Shown here: piece by piece, positions 28,190-36,544 of the stretch
How positions within the stretch are numbered: the stretch's first letter is position 1
How the letters are laid out: every line of letters begins with the position of its first letter
Made by a program: the position numbers and the translations under genes
The notes under the pieces: generated by a model
Seen by the model: only the letters and a program-made list of their open reading frames with translations
What the model was told of the DNA's origin: nothing
Databases searched by the model: none
DNA from: Elusimicrobiota bacterium
Lineage (GTDB): Bacteria > Elusimicrobiota > Elusimicrobia > UBA1565 > UBA9628
Assembly (NCBI GenBank): GCA_023249645.1
Contig: JAHFCF010000004.1
Coordinates: 64,821 to 128,820 of the forward strand
DNA: 64,000 nucleotides
Reading direction: 5' to 3'

Positions 28190-30454
28190 ATGGACCTCCT
28201 TTTGGCGACGCGCAACAGGCACAAGATCCTCGAGCTCTCCAGCCTTTTGGCTGATGGGTGCAGGCTCCTTTCCTTGGACGATCAGAGGGATGCTCCCGCG
28301 GTGGTGGAAGATGCCGCCACGCTGGAGGGCAATGCGCAGAAGAAGGCCGTTCAAACGGCCCTGGCGACGGGGCTTTGGTGCTTGGCGGATGACACGGGCC
28401 TCGAAGTGGATGCGCTGGGCAAGGCCCCGGGCGTTCTCTCCGCGCGCTTTGCCGGACCGCAGGCGGATTATGAGGCCAACAACCGAAAACTTTTGGAATC
28501 CTTGAAAGGCATGCCTGCCGGCCGTCGTCAAGCCGCCTTCCGAACGATCATGGCTCTCTCCAGCCCCGATGGCCGCTGCGTGTGCGAAGAGGGACGTCTC
28601 GAGGGCGTGATCGCTGAGAAACCGGTCGGTGCGAACGGTTTCGGCTATGATCCGCTCTTTTTCATCCCATCCTTGGGAAAGACTTTGGCCCAGCTGTCTT
28701 TGCCTGAGAAGAATTCCATCAGCCATCGTGCCGCAGCTTTGCGCAAGATCCTGCCTCACATCCGCAGGCTCATGATCGCAGCGCTCCTGGGTCTTTGCGC
28801 GACTGAGGCCTTTGCCGGACGCACGGAGCCGGGCGGCCAGACCGTCTGGGACCAGATCATGGCTGCCCAGGCGAACCGGAGCCTGCAGCAGGGTGCGCGT
28901 TATCTTGATTCCAAGCAGTATGAAACGGCCCTGCATGAATTCTCGCGGGCCGTTCAAGCCAATCCCAATGACCCAGCCACGCACCTGATGCTCGGCGTGG
29001 CGTATTACTGGAACGGTCAGGTGGATCTCTCTTTGGAGGAATACCGCAAAGCCATTGCTCTCGACGCGCGCAACGCTCAGGCCTGGCTGCTCACCGGCAT
29101 CTCCCTGGCCTGGAAGGGGGAGGTTTCGGGCGCCCATGAGGCCTTCAAAAAGGCCGCCGAGCTCGACCCTTCTCGTCCGGACGCTCAGATGAACCTGGGT
29201 TCCATCGAGGAATCCCTGAACATGATGAGCGAGGCTCTCGATCATGTTCGCAGGGCGGTCTCTCTCGACGACAAGAATCCCCTCTATCATTTCCAGCTCG
29301 CCATGCTCTACCGCAAGCTCGGCCGCGACACGGATTCGATCGATTCCCTCAATGGCGCCATCCATCTCTTCCCGGATTTTGAGGATGCGCTTTTGGAGCT
29401 CGGCGCGGCCCAGGAGCGCCTGGGCGAGCGCGCAGGCGCCTTGAAGAATTTCCGTCAGGCGGTGGATTTGAAGCCCCGCGATGCCGCGGCGCGCTTCCGA
29501 CTGGGCCGTTTGTATCTGATCGATGGCAACGCCAGCCGTGCCCGCGCGGTCCTTGCCGAGGCTTTTCATCTGACGCCGGAGGGGGAAGGCGGCGGGCTTC
29601 GCCTTTCGGTCTCCTATGCGGGCGGCAAAAAGCCGTCTTCAGGTGGAGCTCCTGACAAGAGCGAAAATCCATCGGCGCCTGCGGAGAACCCCAACGATCC
29701 TCTCTCGGTCTTCTCCCGTAATCTGGAGCGCATCCCCTTGGATCAAAGCGCTCTCATGGAAGTGGACGTCGTCTTCGTGCCCAAGCCGACCTTGGTCCAG
29801 GCCTCTGCGGAGAGCGCCTCGTCCTTGAAACGGGCGCTGTCCAAGCGTCTGGCCGATTCCGAGGGGACTGCGCGCGCCGTGCGAAGGCAGTTCGAGCTGC
29901 GCGCGGCGCCTGGGCCTGAGCGTGCGGCGCAGATCAAAAAGGTTCTCGATGAGCTGCGTTCGATCATGCAGGAGGCGCCCGAGGGGTCGGACACGCGCTT
30001 GGGCATGAACCTCACCTTCACGCATCTGACAGCGGCCAATGCGCGCGCCAATGCTGAGACGCCCCCCAAGGTCTCCTATGAGCCGCGCCAAGTGGGCAAT
30101 GACCTGGGGCTGTGGGTCGTCGGGACGGGCTGGATGGCTTTGGTCGAGGAGGTCCTGCCGGAATCCGAGGAGGCATCCTTAAAGGACCAGAGCGATTGGT
30201 GGTCAACCACCGGCCTGGGCTATGCCGTGATCGGCGACGGCCAAAAGGCGCGCGCCGCCTTCGATCGGGCCGTCGAGCTTGACTCCAGCAGCCTGCCGGC
30301 GCTGCTGGGCCGCTCCGTGTCCGCGGTCATGACCGGGGATGAGGCATCCGCCGTGGCCTCCCTGCGCGCCGCATTGAAGATCGCTCCCAAGAATCGCACG
30401 GCGGCCGAGGGCTTGAAATGGCTCCTGCGGCCGTCCACGGCTCCGAAAAAATGA
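28190..30454 (+). CDS. rdgB: RdgB (ITP/XTP pyrophosphatase) fused in frame to an exported TPR protein
   Basis: The frame has 754 codons. Residues 1-193 are a complete HAM1/RdgB nucleotide pyrophosphatase: LLATRNRHKILELSSLL, LADDTGLEVDALGKAPGV, SARFAG, GANGFGYDPLFFIP, EKNSISHRAAALRKILP. Where the gene should stop, an in-frame ATG at 28772 begins what looks like a signal peptide (MIAALLGLCATEAFAGR). This is followed by at least six TPR repeats (THLMLGVAYYWNGQVDLSLE and so on) and a long C-terminal region with another TPR. No stop separates them. Either this is a true fusion with an internal hydrophobic anchor, or the TPR protein is also translated separately from 28772 (weak GCAGG before it) and exported. 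Confidence 0.85.
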   Translation: MDLLLATRNRHKILELSSLLADGCRLLSLDDQRDAPAVVEDAATLEGNAQKKAVQTALATGLWCLADDTGLEVDALGKAPGVLSARFAGPQADYEANNRKLLESLKGMPAGRRQAAFRTIMALSSPDGRCVCEEGRLEGVIAEKPVGANGFGYDPLFFIPSLGKTLAQLSLPEKNSISHRAAALRKILPHIRRLMIAALLGLCATEAFAGRTEPGGQTVWDQIMAAQANRSLQQGARYLDSKQYETALHEFSRAVQANPNDPATHLMLGVAYYWNGQVDLSLEEYRKAIALDARNAQAWLLTGISLAWKGEVSGAHEAFKKAAELDPSRPDAQMNLGSIEESLNMMSEALDHVRRAVSLDDKNPLYHFQLAMLYRKLGRDTDSIDSLNGAIHLFPDFEDALLELGAAQERLGERAGALKNFRQAVDLKPRDAAARFRLGRLYLIDGNASRARAVLAEAFHLTPEGEGGGLRLSVSYAGGKKPSSGGAPDKSENPSAPAENPNDPLSVFSRNLERIPLDQSALMEVDVVFVPKPTLVQASAESASSLKRALSKRLADSEGTARAVRRQFELRAAPGPERAAQIKKVLDELRSIMQEAPEGSDTRLGMNLTFTHLTAANARANAETPPKVSYEPRQVGNDLGLWVVGTGWMALVEEVLPESEEASLKDQSDWWSTTGLGYAVIGDGQKARAAFDRAVELDSSSLPALLGRSVSAVMTGDEASAVASLRAALKIAPKNRTAAEGLKWLLRPSTAPKK

Positions 30455-30488
30455 TCGCATTTTCAGATCTTTCGTTGGGAGCTTTTGG

Positions 30489-30622
30489 AAATTATGGCGA
30501 CCTTGATTGTAAAAAGTGCTTATTTTATAATGCTTTTTATAATTTTACTTTCCCCGGGGAAAGTAAAGATGAAAAATGTTAATGATTTACAGAGAAATTC
30601 CATCTCAAGGTCGCCATTATTT
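30489..30622. repeat. Near-palindromic intergenic element, copy A
   Basis: This 134-bp element is symmetrical about 30555/30556. Outer arms AAATTATGGCGACCTTGA (30489-30506) and its inverse (30605-30622) differ at one base. The centre is a perfect 24-bp palindrome with half TTTACTTTCCCC (30544-30567). The regions between arms and centre are A/T-rich and only partly symmetrical. Copy B at 60183-60303 has the same frame (TATTTTATAAT, then a T-rich run) but a different, also perfect, central palindrome. It has no coding capacity. It may be a MITE-like element or a bidirectional RNA hairpin. Confidence 0.75.
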
Positions 30623-30652
30623 TTACGATACTGATTTAACGGGTCCTGTCTG

Positions 30653-31426
30653 ATGGGCGCGCGTCTCGATCAGCATTTTCTCGTCGATCAGCATATCCGC
30701 GACTCCATCATCGATGTCGCGGACATCGGTCCCCAGGATCGTGTCCTGGAGATCGGTCCTGGCCGGGGTTTCTTGACCGAGGCGCTCTTGAAGCGCGCTC
30801 GGGAAGTCATGGCTGTGGAAATGGATGAGCGTCTCATCGCGCGCTTGGATGAGGCGGTGGGAAAGCCGCCTCATCTGCGCGTGATCTGCGCGGATTTTCT
30901 GCAGCTCAAGCTCGAATCCCTGGAGCCTGGGCCGTGGAAGGTGGTGGCCAATCTGCCTTACGCGGTGGCCACGCCCATCCTCCAGCGTCTTCTGACTTGG
31001 CCGCATTGGCAGGTCGCGGTGCTGATGTTCCAAAAAGAGGTGGCTGAGAGGATCACGGCCGCGCCTGGCTGCGGCGATTATGGGCTCTTGACGCTTTCCG
31101 CGCAGGTGCATGCGTCGAGCGAGATCGTCCTGGAGGTTCCTCGGGAGAGTTTCGCGCCGAGGCCCCAGGTGGCCTCTGCTGTAGTACGCTTGATGCGGCG
31201 TCCGGAGCCCCTGGTATCTGACAGAGAACAGAAAGTTTTTTTTCGTGTGATCCATGCGGCCTTCTCCCAGCGGCGCAAGATGGCTTTGGGGCTTCTTGCG
31301 AGGAGCCTGAATTTGCCGAGAGAGCGCGTCGCCGAGGCATTTGTTACAGAGAAGATCGCTCTGGCCGCGCGTGCCGAGGAAATCTCCTTGGAACAATTCC
31401 AGGGCCTGGCTCTGAGGCTCTTTTAG
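30653..31426 (+). CDS. rsmA: 16S rRNA dimethyladenosine transferase RsmA (KsgA)
   Basis: RsmA dimethylates the two adjacent adenines near the 3' end of 16S rRNA. The protein has 257 residues. It starts with LDQHFLVDQHIRDSI (family QxFL) and has the SAM site VLEIGPGRGFLTEALL, the acidic VEMDERLIARL, ICADFLQLKL, the catalytic NLPYAVATPIL and the F-x-P motif SFAPRPQVASAVVRL. The gene lies after repeat element A, so it probably has its own promoter. Confidence 0.97.
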   Translation: MGARLDQHFLVDQHIRDSIIDVADIGPQDRVLEIGPGRGFLTEALLKRAREVMAVEMDERLIARLDEAVGKPPHLRVICADFLQLKLESLEPGPWKVVANLPYAVATPILQRLLTWPHWQVAVLMFQKEVAERITAAPGCGDYGLLTLSAQVHASSEIVLEVPRESFAPRPQVASAVVRLMRRPEPLVSDREQKVFFRVIHAAFSQRRKMALGLLARSLNLPRERVAEAFVTEKIALAARAEEISLEQFQGLALRLF

Positions 31427-31428
31427 AA

Positions 31429-31496
31429 GGGACCAAAAGACCTACGAGTCCCTGGGCCCAAAGACCCTCGCACGATAAGGAGCTGGCAGCTATGCT
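31429..31496 (+). promoter_or_regulatory. GGnCC-box promoter of the SGHY-motif exported protein
   Basis: Box 1 is GGGACCAAAAGACC (31429-31442), beginning 2 bases after the rsmA stop. Box 2 is TGGGCCCAAAGACC (31453-31466). The -10 is TATGCT (31491-31496), 58 and 34 bases after the first C of each CC pair. The predicted start coincides with the GTG at 31503. Confidence 0.5.
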
Positions 31497-31502
31497 TTTG
31501 TT

Positions 31503-32186
31503 GTGGAGCACAAAGGTCGCGGTGATTCCTTGAAGCGAATGGCTTGCGTGTTATGGCTTTCTCTGGCTTTGGCCGGACCCGCCTTTGCGGTCGATGTCCG
31601 AGTCGCGAGGTTGCCGGCGGTCAACTTCCAGTTCGGCATGGCAAAGGTGCCGACGCGAGTCACTGTCTCTGTCGCCAGTCTGCTGCCCACGGAAGCTTTT
31701 CCGCCCTTGCCGATGCTTCAGAAGGATGAGTTTGTGGGCGAGAGCAAGCGGTCGGACCCTGTAGCGTATCTGAAGACCCTCGAGCAGCGCAAGAAGTATG
31801 AAGTCTTTGTGCGCGACGGATTGTTTTATGATTCATCCGGCAAGCTCTTCGCCAAGGGGAAGTGGGTCAATGCCATCTTCGTTGTGGACACGCACGGCCG
31901 AATCTACGCGAGCACGGATTACGAGAAGGGGAAGTTCCATCATTCGAGTTTCTTGGCCGGACGTCCGATCATGGCGGCGGGGCTTATGGATATGATCCAG
32001 GGAGGGATCCGGACTCTGACCGACTACAGCGGTCATTATGAGCCGCCTCGGCAATACACGCGTCGGTTCACCGCATACCTGCGCAGCCACGGCATGGATA
32101 TCGATGATTCCTCGACTTTCTTCTACTCCCCGCCGGAGAATGCCGACGATCATGAGCCTCAGGAAGTTCTGCGCTCTGGCGGATAG
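31503..32186 (+). CDS. Exported protein of unknown function with SGHY motif
   Basis: The protein has 227 residues. The start is taken as GTG at 31503 because it coincides with the transcript start predicted from the -10 TATGCT; TTG 31530 or ATG 31539 are alternatives. A signal peptide (MACVLWLSLALAGPAFA) is followed by a folded region of about 190 residues. Notable blocks are KYEVFVRDGLFYDSSGKLFA, AIFVVDTHGRIYASTDYEKG, FLAGRPIMAAGLMDMIQGGI and TDYSGHYEPPRQY. The D-x-SGHY-x-P motif recurs in uncharacterised and toxin-associated proteins, but I do not assign a function. It is preceded by a GGnCC-box promoter. Confidence 0.65.
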   Translation: MEHKGRGDSLKRMACVLWLSLALAGPAFAVDVRVARLPAVNFQFGMAKVPTRVTVSVASLLPTEAFPPLPMLQKDEFVGESKRSDPVAYLKTLEQRKKYEVFVRDGLFYDSSGKLFAKGKWVNAIFVVDTHGRIYASTDYEKGKFHHSSFLAGRPIMAAGLMDMIQGGIRTLTDYSGHYEPPRQYTRRFTAYLRSHGMDIDDSSTFFYSPPENADDHEPQEVLRSGG

Positions 32187-32222
32187 GAACGACGGGAATT
32201 GTGAGCAGTCTTTGGTTTTCAG

Positions 32223-32272
32223 TTTGACTTAGTCAAAAGTCAAGGCCTGACCCCAATATGGTGCCTGACCCC
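32223..32272. repeat. GGGGTCAGG repeat, copy 1 plus partial tandem copy
   Basis: On the minus strand it reads GGGGTCAGGCCTTGACTTTT then GACT (32231-32254). A shorter copy GGGGTCAGGC lies at 32263-32272, inside the 3' end of mnmA. The repeat encodes the last residues of MnmA and its stop codon. Related copies occur at 48030-48040, 53820-53843 and 58543-58566. An imperfect TTGACT-T-AGTCAA inverted repeat (32224-32236) extends it. Confidence 0.75.
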
Positions 32273-33333
32273 GCTACTGAATCATCTTGATAGAAGACCG
32301 CGGTCTGGCCGGGCGTGACAGCCAGTTGGGGTTCGTCGCAGAGAGCGGAGATCGTTTTTCCATCTTCGGATGCTGAGATCGTCGCTGCGGCCGGCTTGTG
32401 CTGCTGGCGGACCTGGACTTGGACGCGCAAGGATTGGTTGGGCGCTTTCGCGAGGGCGATCCAGTTGAGACCGCCGACCGTGAATCGCTGGGAGTAGAGA
32501 CACTCCTTGGGCCCGACGATCACGGTGTTGGCCGTCGCGTCGATGCGGGCCACATAGAGCGGTCGGCCCTTGCCGCTCAAGCCCACACCCTTGCGCTGGC
32601 CCACGGTGTAATGCACGATGCCCTTGTGTTTCCCGACCTGGCGGCCGGAGAGGTCCACGATCGGTCCTGGCTTGGCATCCTGGGCATTGAAGAGCACATC
32701 GTAATTCTTGGCCTCGATGAAGTCCTGGCTTTCCGGCTTATCTGCCAGATTTTTGAAGCCTGATTTCGCGGCCAGGGCTTTCACCTCTGATTTCTCCATG
32801 TCGCCGAGGGGAAGAAGAAGCCTCCCCAGCTGTTCTTGGGAAAGCCTGGAGAGAAAATAGGATTGGTCCTTGCGGCGATCGAGAGCTCGGCGCAGAACGA
32901 TGCGGTCCTCGCGGCGTTCTAGACGGGCGTAATGCCCCGTGGCAAAGAGATCGAAATGGAGGCCTTGCTCTTTGGCCTTATCCCACAGGAGGCCGAATTT
33001 CATGCTCTGGTTGCAGCGCACGCAGGGGTTCGGCGTGCGGCCGCCTCGGTATTCCTCGCGGAAATAATCCAGGACGCAGGAGGAAAATTCCTTGGCCAGG
33101 GACACGGCATGGTGCTCGATGCCGAGGGACCTGCAAACCTCTTGCGCGGCTTGAAGGTCCCTCGCCTCGCCCGGCCCAAAACAGCCGGAGCGTCCCTCGT
33201 CGGCGATGGGCAGGCTGGCGTCCCAGGTCAGCATGGTCAGACCGACGACCGCATAGCCTTGCTTCTGGAGAAGATAGGCGGTGATGGCCGAGTCCACGCC
33301 GCCGCTCAAGCCGACTGCTACCGTTTGATTCAC
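32233..33333 (-). CDS. mnmA: tRNA 2-thiouridylase MnmA (CxxC type)
   Basis: MnmA adds sulfur at U34 of Lys, Glu and Gln tRNAs. The protein has 366 residues starting at GTG 33333, which overlaps the upstream stop (GTGA). PP-loop VAVGLSGGVDSAITAYLL; GRTPNPCVRCNQSMKFG has a CxxC where E. coli has DxxC; FATGHYARLE and DQSYFLSRL are standard. The second catalytic cysteine of E. coli (STGICFI) is replaced by ESQDFIEAKNY, so chemistry may rely on an iron-sulfur cluster held partly by the CxxC (inference). The C-terminal residues AGSGTILGSGLDF are encoded by the GGGGTCAGG repeat and are not family sequence. Confidence 0.94.
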   Translation of the reverse strand: MNQTVAVGLSGGVDSAITAYLLQKQGYAVVGLTMLTWDASLPIADEGRSGCFGPGEARDLQAAQEVCRSLGIEHHAVSLAKEFSSCVLDYFREEYRGGRTPNPCVRCNQSMKFGLLWDKAKEQGLHFDLFATGHYARLERREDRIVLRRALDRRKDQSYFLSRLSQEQLGRLLLPLGDMEKSEVKALAAKSGFKNLADKPESQDFIEAKNYDVLFNAQDAKPGPIVDLSGRQVGKHKGIVHYTVGQRKGVGLSGKGRPLYVARIDATANTVIVGPKECLYSQRFTVGGLNWIALAKAPNQSLRVQVQVRQQHKPAAATISASEDGKTISALCDEPQLAVTPGQTAVFYQDDSVAGSGTILGSGLDF

Positions 33334-34313
33334 GGCTTTTTCAGGAAGGCCAGGAGTTCTTGGAAGGCTTTCTCCACGCTGATGCCGCGGCAGGACTGCC
33401 ACGAGTCGGACATGACGCCGCCGTGGCGCGGGTCGCGCGGGCGCCAGACCGCGTGGGTGTAGCCGGCATAGAGCCCGAAGGTGGGCGTGCCCACGGCCGC
33501 GGACAGATGCGTGGTGCCGGTGATGTTGCAGACGAAATGATCCAGGCGCTTGAGCAGCGCTGCCGTGATGCCTACCGGCAACGGGCCCAAGACTCGGAGA
33601 GGACGCTGGGCGCGCGCGGCGATCGCCTCGACCTGACTGCGCTCGCCGGGGCCGGCCAGATAGACGATCTCGCCGACCTGGGCATCGAGAAGACGGCCGG
33701 TGAGTTCGACGAACTTGTCCTCAGGCCAGCGGTTGTCGAATTTCCTGAAATTGCCAGGATGGATGCCGATCTTGCTGCCTTTGCCGGCAAAGGTCGTCTG
33801 GATGATGCTGTCCGCGATTTTCTCATCTGCCGCGGAAAGCCTCAATTCCAAGCGCGGTTCGTAAGGCATGCCCAGAAGCGCTGCCAGCCGGCCGTAGCGG
33901 TCGAGCATGTGCTCCTTCTCGCCGGGAGCGTCCGCGCGCAGGGTGTAGAGAGAATCCAGGCGGCCTTTGGCGAACGCGGCCTTGACCGGCGCGCGCGAGA
34001 GCCAGGCCAGTGTGGACGAAGTCCTTGAGAAGGACGGGTTGAGGTCGACGAGAAGATCGCAGGGACCAAGCATGGCGGCCGCGGTCTGAAGATTGTCCCA
34101 GGGCTTCCAGGAGGGGTAGGCGCACGAGATGTCATCGACCCAGGGGAGAAGGAGAGCGGCTTCTTTGATGGCTGAGGAGGTCACGAGGCGGAGGCGCGCC
34201 TTCGGGAAGCGCTCTTTGAGGCCGCGCACGAACGGCGCGGCCACGATGAGGTCGCCCAGACGACCGATCAAGAGCGCTGTGACCCGGTTGATCTTGGCGG
34301 AATCCAAATCCAT
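33330..34313 (-). CDS. Glycosyltransferase family 9 (heptosyltransferase-like)
   Basis: The protein has 327 residues with the GT9 pattern: ALLIGRLGDLIVAAPFVRGL at the N-terminus, RLRLVTSS, CDLLVDLNPS, then KIGIHPGNFRKFDNRWPEDK (donor-binding) and HFVCNITGTTHLSAAVGTPTFGLYAG at the C-terminus. Such enzymes add heptose or related sugars to lipopolysaccharide core, implying an outer membrane. Donor and acceptor are unknown. It overlaps mnmA by 4 bases. Confidence 0.92.
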   Translation of the reverse strand: MDLDSAKINRVTALLIGRLGDLIVAAPFVRGLKERFPKARLRLVTSSAIKEAALLLPWVDDISCAYPSWKPWDNLQTAAAMLGPCDLLVDLNPSFSRTSSTLAWLSRAPVKAAFAKGRLDSLYTLRADAPGEKEHMLDRYGRLAALLGMPYEPRLELRLSAADEKIADSIIQTTFAGKGSKIGIHPGNFRKFDNRWPEDKFVELTGRLLDAQVGEIVYLAGPGERSQVEAIAARAQRPLRVLGPLPVGITAALLKRLDHFVCNITGTTHLSAAVGTPTFGLYAGYTHAVWRPRDPRHGGVMSDSWQSCRGISVEKAFQELLAFLKKP

Positions 34314-34364
34314 AGGAGAAATATTGTAACATTATCGGGCGAGAACCAAGAAAAAGGAGAACAC

Positions 34365-34928
34365 ATGATCAGCACTTCCGATTTTCACAACGGCCTCGTT
34401 TTCGAGGACGAGGGACAGATCTGGGAGATCCTCGCCTACCAGCATCACCGCAAATCCCAGTCAGCGGCCGTCTACCGCACCACCCTGCGCTCCCTGGCGA
34501 GCGGCGCTGTCTGCGAACGGTCCTACTCCTCGGGCGCGAAATTCAGGGAAGTGCCGGTGACCAAACGCGAGAAGCAGTACAGCTACGACGAGGGAGACAA
34601 CGCCGTGTTCATCGACCTGGAGACCTACGACCAGGTCTCCTTCCCCAAGTCCCGGCTCGGGCTCCAGGCCAGGTTCCTGCGGGAGAATATGGAGGTCCTG
34701 GGAGTCTATGTCGATGGGAAATTGACGAACATGGAGTTCCCGGCCAATGTGGTCCTGACCGTCACCTCCACGGTCCCGGGGATCAAGGGCGACTCGGTCT
34801 CCAACATGATGAAGCCGGCGACTCTCGACACGGGCTTGGAGGTGAACGTCCCTCTCTTCATCAAGGAAGGCGACAAGATCCGGGTGGACACCCGCACGGG
34901 CCAGTACGTGGAGCGCTTCAAGGAATGA
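34365..34928 (+). CDS. efp: Elongation factor P with glutamine at the loop tip
   Basis: EF-P rescues ribosomes stalled at polyproline. The protein has 187 residues with the three beta domains and typical C-terminal blocks VTSTVPGIKGDSVSNMMKPA, TLDTGLEVNVPLFIKEGDKI and RVDTRTGQYVERF. An ungapped alignment by eye with E. coli EF-P over domain I puts Gln32 (in HHRKSQSAAV) at the position of the modified Lys34, and the PGKG loop is missing. It is preceded by AAAAAGGAG. Its stop overlaps the protease gene start (ATGA), an unusual coupling. Confidence 0.93.
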   Translation: MISTSDFHNGLVFEDEGQIWEILAYQHHRKSQSAAVYRTTLRSLASGAVCERSYSSGAKFREVPVTKREKQYSYDEGDNAVFIDLETYDQVSFPKSRLGLQARFLRENMEVLGVYVDGKLTNMEFPANVVLTVTSTVPGIKGDSVSNMMKPATLDTGLEVNVPLFIKEGDKIRVDTRTGQYVERFKE

Positions 34929-36544
34929 AGCGGCTGGCCCTCGGGATCATCCTTCTCTGCGCCGCTGGCCCCTCCTGGGCCATCCGGGTGGAGAAGCTCG
35001 AGGGGGCCATGGTGGCTGGGGTGCGTCCCGTGGAGGTCGTGGCCGAGCAGCTTCTGGTGCGTTTTTCCAGCCAAACGACACTGGCTCAGCGGGAAGCGGC
35101 GCTTTCCTCTCTGGGCGGCCGTCTGGTGCAGGAGCATGCTTCTATCGGCTGGTCTTTGGCGAGTCTGCCCTCCGGTATGAAGGTCTCGTCGGGGGCGAAT
35201 CTCGTGCGCGGCTTGCCCGGCGTCGAGGCGGTGGAGCCGAACCAGGTGCATCGGCCCAATCTGGTCCCGAACGACCCTTTGGTCTCATCGCAATGGGCCT
35301 TGAGCCAGATCAACGCCTTCGGCGCCTGGGAATATGAGGTGGGGACCTCGTGCCGGACCACCATCGCCATCATCGATGCGGGCATCGATTCGACGCAGAA
35401 CGAGCTTTCAGGCAAGATGACGGGCTTGAGCCATCAGACCTGCCCTCCCGGCAGCCTGGTGCCCGACTGCTCATCGGACACGGCGTCGCCGACCGTGGCC
35501 TGCAACCATGCCACCCACGTGGCCGGCGTGGCCGCGGCTGCCGGCAACAACGGCATGCAGATCGCCGGCGTGGCGTGGGGCAGCGAAGCGAAGATCCTCT
35601 CCCTGCGGGTCTACACGCCTACGGATTGCAGCGCCAATTGCGCAGACAACGGCTCCAACGTCTGCGCGACCGATGACAACGCCATGATCTCGGCCTTGGA
35701 GTTCCTCATCCCCCTGGAAAACACGGCGACCTATGGCAAGATCGTCGCCAATATCAGTTCCGGCGGAGCCGGGGCCTGCTCGCAATCCATGGCCGACGCC
35801 CTGACGGCCGCCCTGACGGCCGGCATCCCCGTGTCCATTTCGGCCGGCAACGACGGCGGCCTGGTCAACTCTCCGGCCAACTGCGCGGCCATCCCCGAGG
35901 TCTCGGCGATCGGGGGCGTATTCCCTACGGCGGCGACGGATTCCACCAATCACATCGCCAGCTTTTCCTCCAACGGCTCCACCATGGCCGCCTATGGGGT
36001 GGCGGCGCCCGGCGTGGCGGTCTTGACCACGGACCTCAGCAACGGCACGGTCAACGCCTCGGGCACTTCCTTTTCCGCGCCCCATGTGGCGGGACTGGCG
36101 GCCTTGATCATCGCCGCCAGGCCGGACTGCCGGGGGCTCAACTGCGCGACCTTCGCCTACAACACGATCCGGGGGGGCGCGGAGTCGATCGGCGCGTCCA
36201 GCTCCCTTCAAGGCGCCGGACGCATCAATGCCTTGCGTTCTTTGCGTCTGGCGGTCAACGGCACCTTGGCCGGGTTTGAAGGCGAGCAGAAGGCTGCGGC
36301 ATTCCCCAATCCCTTTCGGACCTCGCAGTCAGGTTCGGTGTCCTTCTCTATCCCGCCCAGCCTGCAGGGGGGCAATGCCACGATCAAGATCTATACCGTC
36401 GCCGGCGAGCTCGTCCAGAAGCTGACGGGGCTGACTTGGGACGGCAAGAATACCGCGGGTCGGTTCGTGGCGACGGGGACTTATATTTTTGTCGTGTCTA
36501 CGGACAAAGGGACGACCCGCGGACGGGTGGCGGTGATCCGATGA
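34925..36544 (+). CDS. Secreted subtilisin-family serine protease (S8)
   Basis: The protein has 539 residues. Signal peptide (MKRLALGIILLCAAGPSWA), an I9-like propeptide (about 40-110: AEQLLVRFSSQTTLAQREAA, GVEAVEPNQVH), then the S8 catalytic domain with Asp in IAIIDAGIDSTQNE, His in CNHATHVAGVAAA and Ser in ASGTSFSAPHVAGLA. Several extra cysteines suggest disulfides and an extracellular location. The C-terminal 90 residues (AFPNPFRTSQSG, IKIYTVAGELVQKLTGLTWD, GTYIFVVST) form a FlgD-like/T9SS-type-A-like beta domain. It sits in an efp-protease-DUF192 chain with 4-base overlaps. Confidence 0.95.
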   Translation: MKRLALGIILLCAAGPSWAIRVEKLEGAMVAGVRPVEVVAEQLLVRFSSQTTLAQREAALSSLGGRLVQEHASIGWSLASLPSGMKVSSGANLVRGLPGVEAVEPNQVHRPNLVPNDPLVSSQWALSQINAFGAWEYEVGTSCRTTIAIIDAGIDSTQNELSGKMTGLSHQTCPPGSLVPDCSSDTASPTVACNHATHVAGVAAAAGNNGMQIAGVAWGSEAKILSLRVYTPTDCSANCADNGSNVCATDDNAMISALEFLIPLENTATYGKIVANISSGGAGACSQSMADALTAALTAGIPVSISAGNDGGLVNSPANCAAIPEVSAIGGVFPTAATDSTNHIASFSSNGSTMAAYGVAAPGVAVLTTDLSNGTVNASGTSFSAPHVAGLAALIIAARPDCRGLNCATFAYNTIRGGAESIGASSSLQGAGRINALRSLRLAVNGTLAGFEGEQKAAAFPNPFRTSQSGSVSFSIPPSLQGGNATIKIYTVAGELVQKLTGLTWDGKNTAGRFVATGTYIFVVSTDKGTTRGRVAVIR

